Of a DNA stretch of 6,856 nucleotides, positions 1-5,545 are shown piece after piece. This stretch comes from Lachnoclostridium sp. UBA6475. GTDB lineage: Bacteria > Bacillota > Clostridia > Lachnospirales > Lachnospiraceae. The DNA is taken from the NCBI GenBank assembly GCA_002435545.1, contig DJNB01000030.1:6728-13583 (forward strand). Reading direction: 5' to 3'. Made by a program: the position numbers and the translations under genes. The notes beneath the pieces are model-generated. The model was not told where the DNA came from. It ran no database searches and saw only the letters and a program-made list of their open reading frames with translations. Position 1 is the stretch's first letter. Every line of letters starts with the position of its first letter.

Positions 1-397
1 TCCCCCAGTAAACCATTTGATTTAGCACAGCCGCCTCTGTATAAGCAAATAAGTTTACCGCTGAAATGTACCCATGCATGGATTTCGGGTAAAGCGGCAG
101 TATAATCAGCAGCAAATGCAATACATCTATCATACCTATCAGCATACTGCAAAGATTCTGCATCTTTGCTTTGTTCTCTTTTTCCGCAATAGAAAGCAGT
201 TTTTCCCCCGACAGCAGCTCATCGATTGTTACTGTAAAATAGTTTGCTATTACCTTAAGTGAATCTATACCGGGATACCCTCTGCCGGATTCCCATTTCG
301 AGACAGCAGTTCTTGATACATACAGAGCCTCTGCAAGTTCTTCCTGTGTGAGTCCTCTGCTTTTTCTTAACTGCTGAAGTTTTTCATTAAATTCCAT
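1..397 (-). CDS. XRE-family regulator with C-terminal membrane segment (partial, 3' end off window)
   Basis: Read from the ATG at 397, 132 codons are visible before the left edge cuts the gene. Residues 5-62 form a Cro/C1-type helix-turn-helix: LTQEELAEALYVSRTAVSKW (16-35), then ESGRGYP and a short helix ending DELLSG, the usual signature of this family. A charged linker (about 66-80) leads to a hydrophobic stretch (about 83-103), so the protein probably anchors a DNA-binding domain to the membrane, as many clostridial XRE proteins do. The start is fixed by AGGGAG at 406-411, eight bases upstream. The gene begins 21 bp after the PAP2 stop on the same strand, so the two are probably co-transcribed. 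The target is unknown and the C-terminus cannot be judged. Confidence 0.9.
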   Translation of the reverse strand, partial: MEFNEKLQQLRKSRGLTQEELAEALYVSRTAVSKWESGRGYPGIDSLKVIANYFTVTIDELLSGEKLLSIAEKENKAKMQNLCSMLIGMIDVLHLLLIILPLYPKSMHGYISAVNLFAYTEAAVLNQMVYWG

Positions 398-418
398 ATG
401 AACATCTCCCTGTATTAA

Positions 419-1090
419 TTACCATTTATTTCCATATTTATTGTAGATTAACGTTACGGCTGCTTTATATATAAAAAATAATCCTGCACTTAAAATAACT
501 GCGCCAACAATATCCGTAAACCAATGTACTCCGGCAATCAGCCTTCCTATTACCATAAATACAGAAAACGCAATTGTCAAAAAGCATATTGTATTTTTCA
601 CTACGCGATTCTCAATTCTCCGTTTCACCTGAAAAATCAATGTCGGCATGACACTCAATACAAGCAGTGTTGTGGACGATGGATACGACGCTTCCAGGAT
701 TCCTTCGATTAAAACAGGCCGGTAATTGACCGGAACCATTTCAAAAAATAAATAGCCAAATATTACAATAATATAATACATTCCAAGCAGGATCAGATCT
801 CGGTCTACTTTAAAAAGGCTTTTTCTTTTGATCAACTGCCCTAGACCTATGCCACCAAATACTATACATACAAACAGCGGCACAAGACCTAACCAATCTG
901 TAACTGTATAGAGGCACATATGCACTCCTGTCATACTATGAAACCAACAGTTAAATGTAGCAAATCCAATTTCTGTTCCGCTCTGTCCCACCGTCTGCAC
1001 ATCAATACATTGTATCAGCCATGTCCAAATCACAAATATTACAATTAGTCTGCCTCCCAAAATCAATTGTTTCTTTCCATTTTTCTTCAT
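419..1090 (-). CDS. PAP2-superfamily membrane phosphatase-like protein
   Basis: This 223-residue integral membrane protein has about six hydrophobic segments. The PAP2 (type 2 phosphatidic acid phosphatase) motifs are recognisable in order: a C1-like NYRPV (122-126), a C2-like YPSST (136-140) and a C3-like GR-x5-H-x3-D with R183, H189 and D193. Classical members carry K-x6-RP, PSGH and SR-x5-H-x3-D and dephosphorylate lipid phosphates such as phosphatidic acid or undecaprenyl pyrophosphate at the membrane. Here the C1 lysine position is Glu117, the C2 histidine is Thr140 and the C3 serine is Gly182, so activity may be altered. The C3 nucleophilic histidine and its aspartate are kept. The start is supported by AAGGAAGG at 1099-1106, eight bases upstream. 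The substrate cannot be inferred. Confidence 0.88.
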   Translation of the reverse strand: MKKNGKKQLILGGRLIVIFVIWTWLIQCIDVQTVGQSGTEIGFATFNCWFHSMTGVHMCLYTVTDWLGLVPLFVCIVFGGIGLGQLIKRKSLFKVDRDLILLGMYYIIVIFGYLFFEMVPVNYRPVLIEGILEASYPSSTTLLVLSVMPTLIFQVKRRIENRVVKNTICFLTIAFSVFMVIGRLIAGVHWFTDIVGAVILSAGLFFIYKAAVTLIYNKYGNKW

Positions 1091-1132
1091 GTCTTTTACC
1101 TTCCTTTTTGTTTTTGCCTAATGGCTGATCAG

Positions 1133-1161
1133 AAGATAACATATTCTCTGAAAAATAGTAA
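1133..1161 (-). promoter_or_regulatory. Possible weak promoter for the PAP2/XRE pair
   Basis: On the minus strand TATCTT (1133-1138) is preceded by TG with one base between, an extended -10 form. A poor -35, TTACTA (1156-1161), lies 17 bp upstream. It sits 43 bp before the PAP2 ATG in a 113-bp gap, so a promoter is plausible, but the match is weak and read-through from the upstream operon is equally possible. Confidence 0.3.
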
Positions 1162-1178
1162 GAAACGCCCCGTCACAT

Positions 1179-1202
1179 CGGTGATACGAATCGTGTCATC
1201 CG
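1179..1202 (-). repeat. Near-perfect short dyad just after the FMN reductase stop
   Basis: On the plus strand TGATACGA and TCGTGTCA (1182-1198) flank one central base as an 8-bp dyad with one G-T pair, bracketed by CGG (1179-1181) and CCG (1200-1202). It begins two bases after the reductase gene ends. On the minus-strand transcript the stem has a C-A mismatch and no immediate U-tract, so terminator function is doubtful. It could be a protein-binding site or a weak mRNA-end hairpin. Confidence 0.35.
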
Positions 1203-1203
1203 G

Positions 1204-1743
1204 CTAGATAATCGACAAACCCAGTTGATAAGCCTGCTCTAAACCCTCTGTATTTTTCACATCCCCCTTATCTTTTGCCCCTCTCACAAGCACCATTCCC
1301 GCATCCTCAAGTTTAAAATAATTTAACACTAACTGATACTGTACCTTAATCGAATCAAACAGCTCCGGCAAAGTGGCTGCACCTACTAATATCAATGCCA
1401 GTTTTTTAATCTCAAATTCATTTCGCATAGGAGTGTGCAGTCTGTCAATAATTGCCTTTAACTGCGCACTGACGCCATAAAAATATACAGGCGAAGCAAT
1501 AACGAGTACATCTGCTGCTTTCAGTTTTTCATAAATCTCCTGCATATCATCCTCCTGAAAACACCTGTTTCCCTCTCTTTCAAAACAGGTATTACATCCA
1601 ATACAAGGGTTCACTTTGTAATCGGCTGCGGAAATTATTTCAACCGTATTATTTTTCTCGGCTCCCTCCGCAAATGCCTGCACAAGCAGATCCGTATTGC
1701 CGCCTTTTCGCACACTCCCCATTAAAACAACAATATTGCTCAT
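1204..1743 (-). CDS. Flavodoxin-fold NAD(P)H-dependent FMN reductase (iron-sulfur flavoprotein-like)
   Basis: This 179-residue protein has the NADPH-dependent FMN reductase / flavodoxin-like fold, of a size usual for the family. After beta-strand 1 comes the FMN-phosphate loop GSVRKGGNTD (9-18). A cysteine cluster follows, C47-x2-C50-x2-C53-x7-C61, as in the clostridial branch related to iron-sulfur flavoproteins. Residues 84-102 (SPVYFYGVSAQLKAIIDRL) are the conserved flavin-side strand and helix. It probably acts in the cytosol, moving electrons from NAD(P)H through FMN; the acceptor is unknown. The four cysteines could bind a 4Fe-4S cluster, which is inferred. I chose ATG at 1743, which places the start just before beta 1; an in-frame GTG at 1749 is closer to AAGGGAAGG (1755-1763) and would add two residues. 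It is last in the methyltransferase-TetR-DUF998 operon, 34 bp after DUF998. Confidence 0.9.
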   Translation of the reverse strand: MSNIVVLMGSVRKGGNTDLLVQAFAEGAEKNNTVEIISAADYKVNPCIGCNTCFEREGNRCFQEDDMQEIYEKLKAADVLVIASPVYFYGVSAQLKAIIDRLHTPMRNEFEIKKLALILVGAATLPELFDSIKVQYQLVLNYFKLEDAGMVLVRGAKDKGDVKNTEGLEQAYQLGLSII

Positions 1744-1777
1744 TCTCACTCATTCCTTCCCTTTATGTATATTTGTG

Positions 1778-2416
1778 TTACTCCTGCTCTGCAGATTTCA
1801 TTCGAAACAGCTGCACTCCCAGCACGGCATTAAATCCTGTCGCTGCAAACACACTGAACCGTTCGACAACACCAAAGTATTCTTTTGGCACAATATTCAT
1901 GCCCATCGCACCTACCATCATCATTCCAAGCGCAATTGCTGCAAATATACCGTAAGAACGACAGCTTTTATCCTTCGCCCCTGCAATCATTATCATAACA
2001 AGCGATCCGATAGACAGTAAAACAACTACCACCGTCGAGAAAATATGCATCTGATCCTGAAATGTCCCGGCATATCCGCTGTCGCTCAACGGAAAACAGC
2101 CATAGCCAACCGCTGAAACCCATTCCATAATAGTAAACAGATAAATCCCCACTCGCAAAAGCCGGGTCTTTTTTCCCTGAATGCCAACACATACCATCAT
2201 CGCGCACACCAAAGTGCATACGTTATACACGCAGCTAAGCTGGTTCCACAACCGAAGTGACGGTGCATTTGACGCACTCAGGTCACTTACCGCCTGCGCC
2301 ATCCAGTTATATCCCGGATATGCAAGGGGCGCAAAAACAACGGCGGCGGTATACGACAAAAACGCAGCAATCCCGAGTAATCCGCAATAATTCAACAAAT
2401 TCTTTTTCTCCCTCAT
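1778..2416 (-). CDS. DUF998 family membrane protein
   Basis: This 212-residue polytopic membrane protein has about six hydrophobic segments, near residues 11-31, 60-79, 88-107, 124-146, 154-175 and 183-204. After segment 1 comes YPGYNWMAQAVSDLSA (33-48), the hallmark of DUF998, a family of unknown biochemical function. Its ATG (2414-2416) overlaps the TetR stop by four bases (ATGA), and GAGGAG at 2425-2430, eight bases upstream, lies inside the TetR coding region. The two proteins are therefore probably made in a coupled way. Sharing an operon with a TetR-type repressor suggests expression is induced by a small ligand, possibly one acting at the membrane, but no substrate or transport role can be read from the sequence. 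Confidence 0.88.
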   Translation of the reverse strand: MREKKNLLNYCGLLGIAAFLSYTAAVVFAPLAYPGYNWMAQAVSDLSASNAPSLRLWNQLSCVYNVCTLVCAMMVCVGIQGKKTRLLRVGIYLFTIMEWVSAVGYGCFPLSDSGYAGTFQDQMHIFSTVVVVLLSIGSLVMIMIAGAKDKSCRSYGIFAAIALGMMMVGAMGMNIVPKEYFGVVERFSVFAATGFNAVLGVQLFRMKSAEQE

Positions 2417-3015
2417 ACCACATTCTCCTCACAAAACCATTTTAAATAATCTTCCAAAAGATTGCTCTTCTCATCTTCGCACTCACCATATCTTTGATCC
2501 AATTCATAATCCATAAGTCCGTGGATCGTCATGGCAAAACTGACTGCGCTCATATCTGCATTGTTAAAATGAAGCACGTTATGCACTTCCATCGCATAAA
2601 ATAGCTGCTTCGTCGCTAAGATCATCGTTTCCGTTTCCTCGACAACAATTTTAGCCGCCATAGGATTCAAAGGTCTTTCCGAATAAATCACCTTATAAAA
2701 ATTGAGCATTTGTTCCTGCTGGTTCATTTGAAGATAACCATGAACTACCGACTGCAATACATCGTATGCCGTTTTCCCCGCGAAAAATGTACTGTAATCC
2801 ATCGGTTTTATGTTTGCTTTTTCTTTTGCCTGCTGCCTGAGAAACTGATACATCGCCTCCACGATCTCATCCTTTGATTTAAAATGTTTATAAAGTGAAG
2901 GCTTCTTTATCCCTATTTTGTCAGCGATCATACTCATGGAAACATTGGCAAGCCCTTTCTGCGCCGCAAGTTCAAGTGTTGTAAGAACAATTTCTTCTTT
3001 TCGGTTATTACTCAT
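2413..3015 (-). CDS. TetR/AcrR-family transcriptional regulator
   Basis: This 200-residue protein has the normal TetR-family length. The N-terminal DNA-binding domain spans about residues 8-54, with the helix-turn-helix near 27-46 (SMSMIADKIGIKKPSLYKHF) followed by KSKDEIVEAM, a textbook TetR signature. The all-helical C-terminal half (about 60-200) should hold the ligand pocket and dimer interface; it is divergent and the ligand is not predictable. AAGGAGG at 3021-3027 lies five bases before the ATG, an excellent ribosome binding site. The gene starts 18 bp after the methyltransferase stop and overlaps DUF998 by four bases. It probably represses its own operon, and the dyads at 3892-3930 around the operon promoter are candidate operators. 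Confidence 0.93.
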   Translation of the reverse strand: MSNNRKEEIVLTTLELAAQKGLANVSMSMIADKIGIKKPSLYKHFKSKDEIVEAMYQFLRQQAKEKANIKPMDYSTFFAGKTAYDVLQSVVHGYLQMNQQEQMLNFYKVIYSERPLNPMAAKIVVEETETMILATKQLFYAMEVHNVLHFNNADMSAVSFAMTIHGLMDYELDQRYGECEDEKSNLLEDYLKWFCEENVV

Positions 3016-3033
3016 CGTGTCCTCCTTGCTTTA

Positions 3034-3789
3034 TTACTTTTTTCTGCTATGTACTAACATCTGAAAATCGTTTTGACTGCAAATATTTTTACTGTATCCT
3101 GCAAATGCTTCGACCACGTTCATATGCCTATTTGACATAATGCATTTCATCTCATCCAGCGTATAAACCCGCGTTGGGTCTCCCTCCGGGATATGTGGCT
3201 TACTCAACATCTGACCATACGCAAAATTTTGATTGCCAAATAACATAATTTTTGTTTCCGGATCCCAGTCAAATTCTGATAATGAGATTTCTTCCTCCCC
3301 GGCATCCCATAATTTTACAGGAAAATGTGCATTGGCATAATCCCCATTTACAAGATCACATATATGATGCCCGCCTGTTTTCAATGCTTTTGACACTGCA
3401 TCAAATATCTTAAGATTTTCCTCATCTGTTTCCAGATATCCAATTGCTCCATCTGCCAGATTCAGTACAACATCAAATTCATCTTCAAATGTAATATCTC
3501 TTATATCACTGCAAATAAAAGAAACATTACTCATATCCCTTGAACTTTTTCTGGCATCTTCGATATAGCATGGAGTGATATCAACACCAACCACCTCAAA
3601 GCCTCGTTTTGCAAACTCCAGAGAATGTCTGCCATATCCACATGCCAGATCCAGAATCCGTTCGCTTCCATTTAGTTTGCACATGTCAATAATAAAATCC
3701 ACCTCGTTTGGCGTATTTTCCACCCATGACATATTTTTAATATCCAGACTCCAATTTTTCTTGTACCAATCGGCTGCTTTTGCTTTCAT
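3034..3789 (-). CDS. Class I SAM-dependent methyltransferase
   Basis: This 251-residue cytosolic protein has a Rossmann-type SAM-binding domain. Motif I is ILDLACGYGRHS (45-56). The acidic residue ending strand 2 is D70 in VVGVD, motif post-I is around FICSDIRDI (91-99), and strand 4 is FDVVLNL (105-111). The C-terminal half carries a substrate region with LWDAGEEEISLSEFDWDPE and a final strand near FQMLVHS. The methyl acceptor is unknown. I chose ATG 3789 because AAGGAGAG lies eight bases upstream (3798-3805) and the protein then opens MKAKAADWYKKNWSLDI, which fits the family start. The frame stays open upstream to a TTG at 3876 and on to a TAG at 3895-3897, but that extension has no ribosome binding site. 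It is the first gene of a four-gene operon with TetR, DUF998 and the FMN reductase. Confidence 0.9.
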   Translation of the reverse strand: MKAKAADWYKKNWSLDIKNMSWVENTPNEVDFIIDMCKLNGSERILDLACGYGRHSLEFAKRGFEVVGVDITPCYIEDARKSSRDMSNVSFICSDIRDITFEDEFDVVLNLADGAIGYLETDEENLKIFDAVSKALKTGGHHICDLVNGDYANAHFPVKLWDAGEEEISLSEFDWDPETKIMLFGNQNFAYGQMLSKPHIPEGDPTRVYTLDEMKCIMSNRHMNVVEAFAGYSKNICSQNDFQMLVHSRKK

Positions 3790-3894
3790 ATTTTTATCTC
3801 TCCTTTTTACTGCTACAAACGCATAACCATTTATCTGCTTCTCTTCACTCAGTCCTTTCAGTTCGTCTTTTAGCAACGCTTCGTAGCTAGTTGG
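3790..3894 (-). other. In-frame open stretch upstream of the methyltransferase, possible gene-end remnant
   Basis: These 35 codons between the TAG at 3895-3897 and the chosen ATG are open in the methyltransferase frame. They read like real protein: a lysine/glutamate-rich helix (KDELKGLSEEKQ) followed by the strand-like NGYAFVAVKRR. Similar 'GY-x-FVAVKR' endings occur at the C-terminus of some class I methyltransferases, from memory only. The stretch could be the tail of a lost gene fused in frame by deletion, an unused N-terminal extension, or chance. There is no ribosome binding site for any start in it. Confidence 0.3.
3798..3805 (-). promoter_or_regulatory. Ribosome binding site that sets the methyltransferase start
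   Basis: AAGGAGAG on the minus strand lies eight bases before ATG 3789. It favours the 251-residue form over an in-frame TTG at 3876, which has no Shine-Dalgarno-like sequence. Confidence 0.8.
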
Positions 3895-3930
3895 CTATCG
3901 CTCGTTAGCCATATGATAGCACGAATGGCT
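3892..3930 (-). promoter_or_regulatory. Nested dyads around the methyltransferase operon promoter, candidate TetR operator
   Basis: On the plus strand TGGCTA (3892-3897), TAGCCAT (3906-3912) and ATGGCT (3925-3930) are three alternating copies of one 6-7 bp element. The first two form one dyad and the last two another. A second dyad is nested in the same stretch: GCTATC (3894-3899) with GATAGC (3915-3920). The set covers the predicted -10 box and start of transcription, a typical position for a repressor site. Assigning it to the TetR protein of this operon is inference. Confidence 0.5.
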
Positions 3931-3941
3931 GTAAATTGCAA
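3913..3941 (-). promoter_or_regulatory. Predicted sigma-A promoter of the methyltransferase-TetR-DUF998-reductase operon
   Basis: On the minus strand a -35 TTGCAA (3936-3941, 4 of 6 consensus) and a -10 TATCAT (3913-3918, 5 of 6) are 17 bp apart. Transcription would start near 3906, giving a leader of about 115 bases. It lies in the 89 bp between the abiEii stop and the leader reading frame. Confidence 0.5.
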
Positions 3942-3965
3942 GTGGAATGTGGTTGCATTTTAAAG

Positions 3966-4790
3966 CTAGATACTATTTTGCAGGTTGATCTGTTCTAAAA
4001 ACTCCTGAATAAGCTCAAATGAAACTTCAACATCAATTTGTAACCAATTTCTGTCACCACAATGCTCTACGTTATTTTTAAACTGACGATTTAAAAACGT
4101 ACGAGAAATCCGCTTTCTCACGCTATCCATATCCTTTTCTCTCATAGATGGTTCATCAATGATGTAAAACTTTATACACTCTGTTAGTTTTTGTATATTT
4201 ACATGATCTTTCAAATAACAAAAATCAAATATGTCTTTATATCTTGTAGAAAGAGGACCAAAGCGCAATAATGATCTCAGTTTTTCAACAAAGATCTGTT
4301 CACACGAATTAATCAATAAACTTGCCCCTTCATCATCCATACAAACGTCAAAACAATACCTGTTTTGTTCTATTTTCATATTTGCATGTACACCAAGATC
4401 AATTTTACTCGAAATAGAATTACCAAAAACATCGTTAATTACAATATGTACTCGCTTTCCACTATACTCTTGTTGAGAAAGCTGTTCAATTTTATTATCC
4501 TTAATTTCTATCTTAATTCCATCCAAACAGTTTAATTTTGAAATAAAATACCTAATAGAATCATTTCCCAATGAGAATTTAATAAAATCCAAGTCAATGT
4601 CTTCTGTAGCGCGTCTTACATCCCCTGTAATGCTGCGCATAACAACACCACCCTTTACTGTTACATTATCCCCAAAATCACTTTGCTCAATTGCTTTCAA
4701 AACAATATCCTGACATACGCGTGCATCGGCGTTTGATTCCGCATAACCGGAATCTCTATATTTTTGTGTCATCTTTTGCAGATTGATCAT
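3966..4790 (-). CDS. abiEii: AbiEii-type nucleotidyltransferase toxin (type IV toxin-antitoxin)
   Basis: This 274-residue protein belongs to the AbiEii/AbiGii toxin family with a DNA polymerase beta-like nucleotidyltransferase fold. The conserved elements are present in order: KGG (46-48) in VTVKGGVVMRS; the metal-binding DxD (D64, D66) in RRATEDIDLDF; a further acidic DLGVH (131-135); EKLRSLLRFG (169-178) with K170; and RYKDIFD (183-189). Family members are nucleotidyltransferases that stop growth, typically during phage infection, by modifying cell targets; related mycobacterial MenT enzymes modify tRNA acceptor ends. All residues I would expect for catalysis are kept, so the toxin looks functional. 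Its ATG shares one base with the antitoxin stop (TAATG), and GGAGGT (4797-4802) lies six bases upstream inside the antitoxin gene, so translation is probably coupled. Confidence 0.92.
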   Translation of the reverse strand: MINLQKMTQKYRDSGYAESNADARVCQDIVLKAIEQSDFGDNVTVKGGVVMRSITGDVRRATEDIDLDFIKFSLGNDSIRYFISKLNCLDGIKIEIKDNKIEQLSQQEYSGKRVHIVINDVFGNSISSKIDLGVHANMKIEQNRYCFDVCMDDEGASLLINSCEQIFVEKLRSLLRFGPLSTRYKDIFDFCYLKDHVNIQKLTECIKFYIIDEPSMREKDMDSVRKRISRTFLNRQFKNNVEHCGDRNWLQIDVEVSFELIQEFLEQINLQNSI

Positions 4791-5329
4791 TAAAATACCT
4801 CCATCTGTAAGATTTGAAAAATCTTATTACTTTTTGGTGCTGCAAATGCGTAATCTTGAATTTTCTGTATATCCAGTTGTGGTAGCAGTTTTCTATAATT
4901 TAAAATAATTTCTTTATAGTAATCAAAGGGAAGTTTACTTTTATATCGCACAAGTTCAATAAGCATACGTTCCTTATTATAAATTCGTATATCGTATCCC
5001 TTATAATCCGCAATTTCAATTCCTTTCTCAAAAAAATCATCTGAAACAAAATATTGCTTTACTCTTGTATCCTTAATTTTTGCTGCATCCCGTGTTGTTG
5101 CAAGGTCACATTCATTTGGTATAACATCAGTTAAGCCATAAAAAGAAAATGCACTCTTCATTGTTACAACTGCATTGGGATATTTATAAACGAGCATTGC
5201 AATCTCTGGAACACATTGCTTTTCAGAATATATTCCCTTCTCAATTTTGAACAGCTCACCTTCTTTTATTTTTTTTTCAATAAAATAATCCGATCCATAT
5301 TTTTCCAAACATTCCGCACGTTTTTTCAT
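4790..5329 (-). CDS. abiEi: AbiEi-type antitoxin and autorepressor (type IV toxin-antitoxin)
   Basis: This 179-residue protein is the partner of the downstream toxin. An N-terminal winged-helix region covers about residues 1-75, including the wing-like KEGELFKIEKGIYS (22-35) that marks AbiEi-type domains. The C-terminal domain (about 80-179) contains YNKERMLIELVRYKSKLPFD (117-136), the typical antitoxin core. In studied AbiE systems the antitoxin counters the toxin without binding it directly, and its N-terminal domain represses the operon by binding inverted repeats in the promoter. The same layout is seen here at 5348-5471. The ATG at 5329 follows a G-rich AAGGGGG ribosome binding site (5338-5344) at eight bases. 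It is at the lower end of AbiEi lengths but looks complete. Confidence 0.88.
   Translation of the reverse strand: MKKRAECLEKYGSDYFIEKKIKEGELFKIEKGIYSEKQCVPEIAMLVYKYPNAVVTMKSAFSFYGLTDVIPNECDLATTRDAAKIKDTRVKQYFVSDDFFEKGIEIADYKGYDIRIYNKERMLIELVRYKSKLPFDYYKEIILNYRKLLPQLDIQKIQDYAFAAPKSNKIFQILQMEVF
4797..4802 (-). promoter_or_regulatory. Toxin ribosome binding site inside the antitoxin gene
   Basis: GGAGGT on the minus strand sits six bases before the abiEii ATG and within the last codons of abiEi. With the TAATG overlap it makes toxin translation follow antitoxin translation. Confidence 0.75.
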
Positions 5330-5347
5330 AGTTTGCGCCCCCTTCTT

Positions 5348-5386
5348 AAAAACATCCGCATTTTTAATACTTTTGCGGATGTTTTT
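5348..5386 (-). repeat. abiE palindrome 1 (proximal operator or leader hairpin)
   Basis: Perfect 13-bp arms AAAAACATCCGCA (5348-5360) and TGCGGATGTTTTT (5374-5386) flank a 13-base loop. The core 34 bases (5354-5387) recur with one mismatch at 5438-5471. The element overlaps the predicted transcription start of abiEi and ends one base before the antitoxin ribosome binding site region. It is a likely AbiEi operator. Because each strand reads a GC-containing stem ending in five T, it could also act as a terminator or attenuator in either direction. Confidence 0.8.
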
Positions 5387-5390
5387 CTAA

Positions 5391-5419
5391 ATTTTACTAC
5401 AATCTTTGCTTCTCGTCAA
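5391..5419 (-). promoter_or_regulatory. Predicted sigma-A promoter of abiEi-abiEii
   Basis: On the minus strand a -35 TTGACG (5414-5419, 5 of 6) and a -10 TAAAAT (5391-5396, 5 of 6) are separated by exactly 17 bp. Transcription should start near 5384-5385, inside palindrome 1, giving a leader of about 55 bases. The promoter lies exactly between the two palindromic repeats. Confidence 0.75.
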
Positions 5420-5437
5420 TGTCTAATTGCAAAAGCA

Positions 5438-5471
5438 ATCCGCATTTTCAATACTTTTGCGGATGTTTTTC
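5438..5471 (-). repeat. abiE palindrome 2 (distal operator copy)
   Basis: This is the second copy of the 34-bp element, differing from the first at one loop base (C5449 against T5365). Its arms are ATCCGCA (5438-5444) and TGCGGAT (5458-5464). A further dyad, GCAAAAG (5429-5435) with CTTTTGC (5454-5460), overlaps it. It lies upstream of the -35 box, 84 bp centre to centre from copy 1. It might also help end transcription from the upstream KilA-N operon. Confidence 0.75.
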
Positions 5472-5545
5472 AATTCATTTATCCATTGTATAGATATAGC
5501 CCCATGGGAAAACAGATATAATTTAAGTGTGCATATTTACAGCAA

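Noticed and set aside
1179..1202. Rho-independent terminator after the FMN reductase
   Set aside because: On the minus-strand RNA the stem carries a C-A mismatch and a bulge, and the next U-rich stretch is too far away; it is listed only as a dyad.
1674..2445. Several plus-strand open frames opposite the reductase, DUF998 and TetR genes
   Set aside because: They are antisense to well-supported family members, have low-complexity or atypical composition and lack ribosome binding sites.
3790..3876. A 280-residue methyltransferase starting at TTG 3876
   Set aside because: No ribosome binding site precedes the TTG, whereas ATG 3789 has AAGGAGAG at ideal spacing and begins where the family homology should begin.
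3930..3965. Terminator after abiEii (TGCAA and TTGCA arms around a short loop)
   Set aside because: The stem is only five base pairs and the trailing A/T run is short; it also overlaps the -35 box of the next promoter.
5354..5471. The two 34-bp repeats as a minimal CRISPR array or as attachment sites of an integrated element
   Set aside because: There are only two copies, the 50-bp interval is an evident promoter, the palindromes extend beyond the shared core in copy 1, and no cas gene or integrase is in the window.
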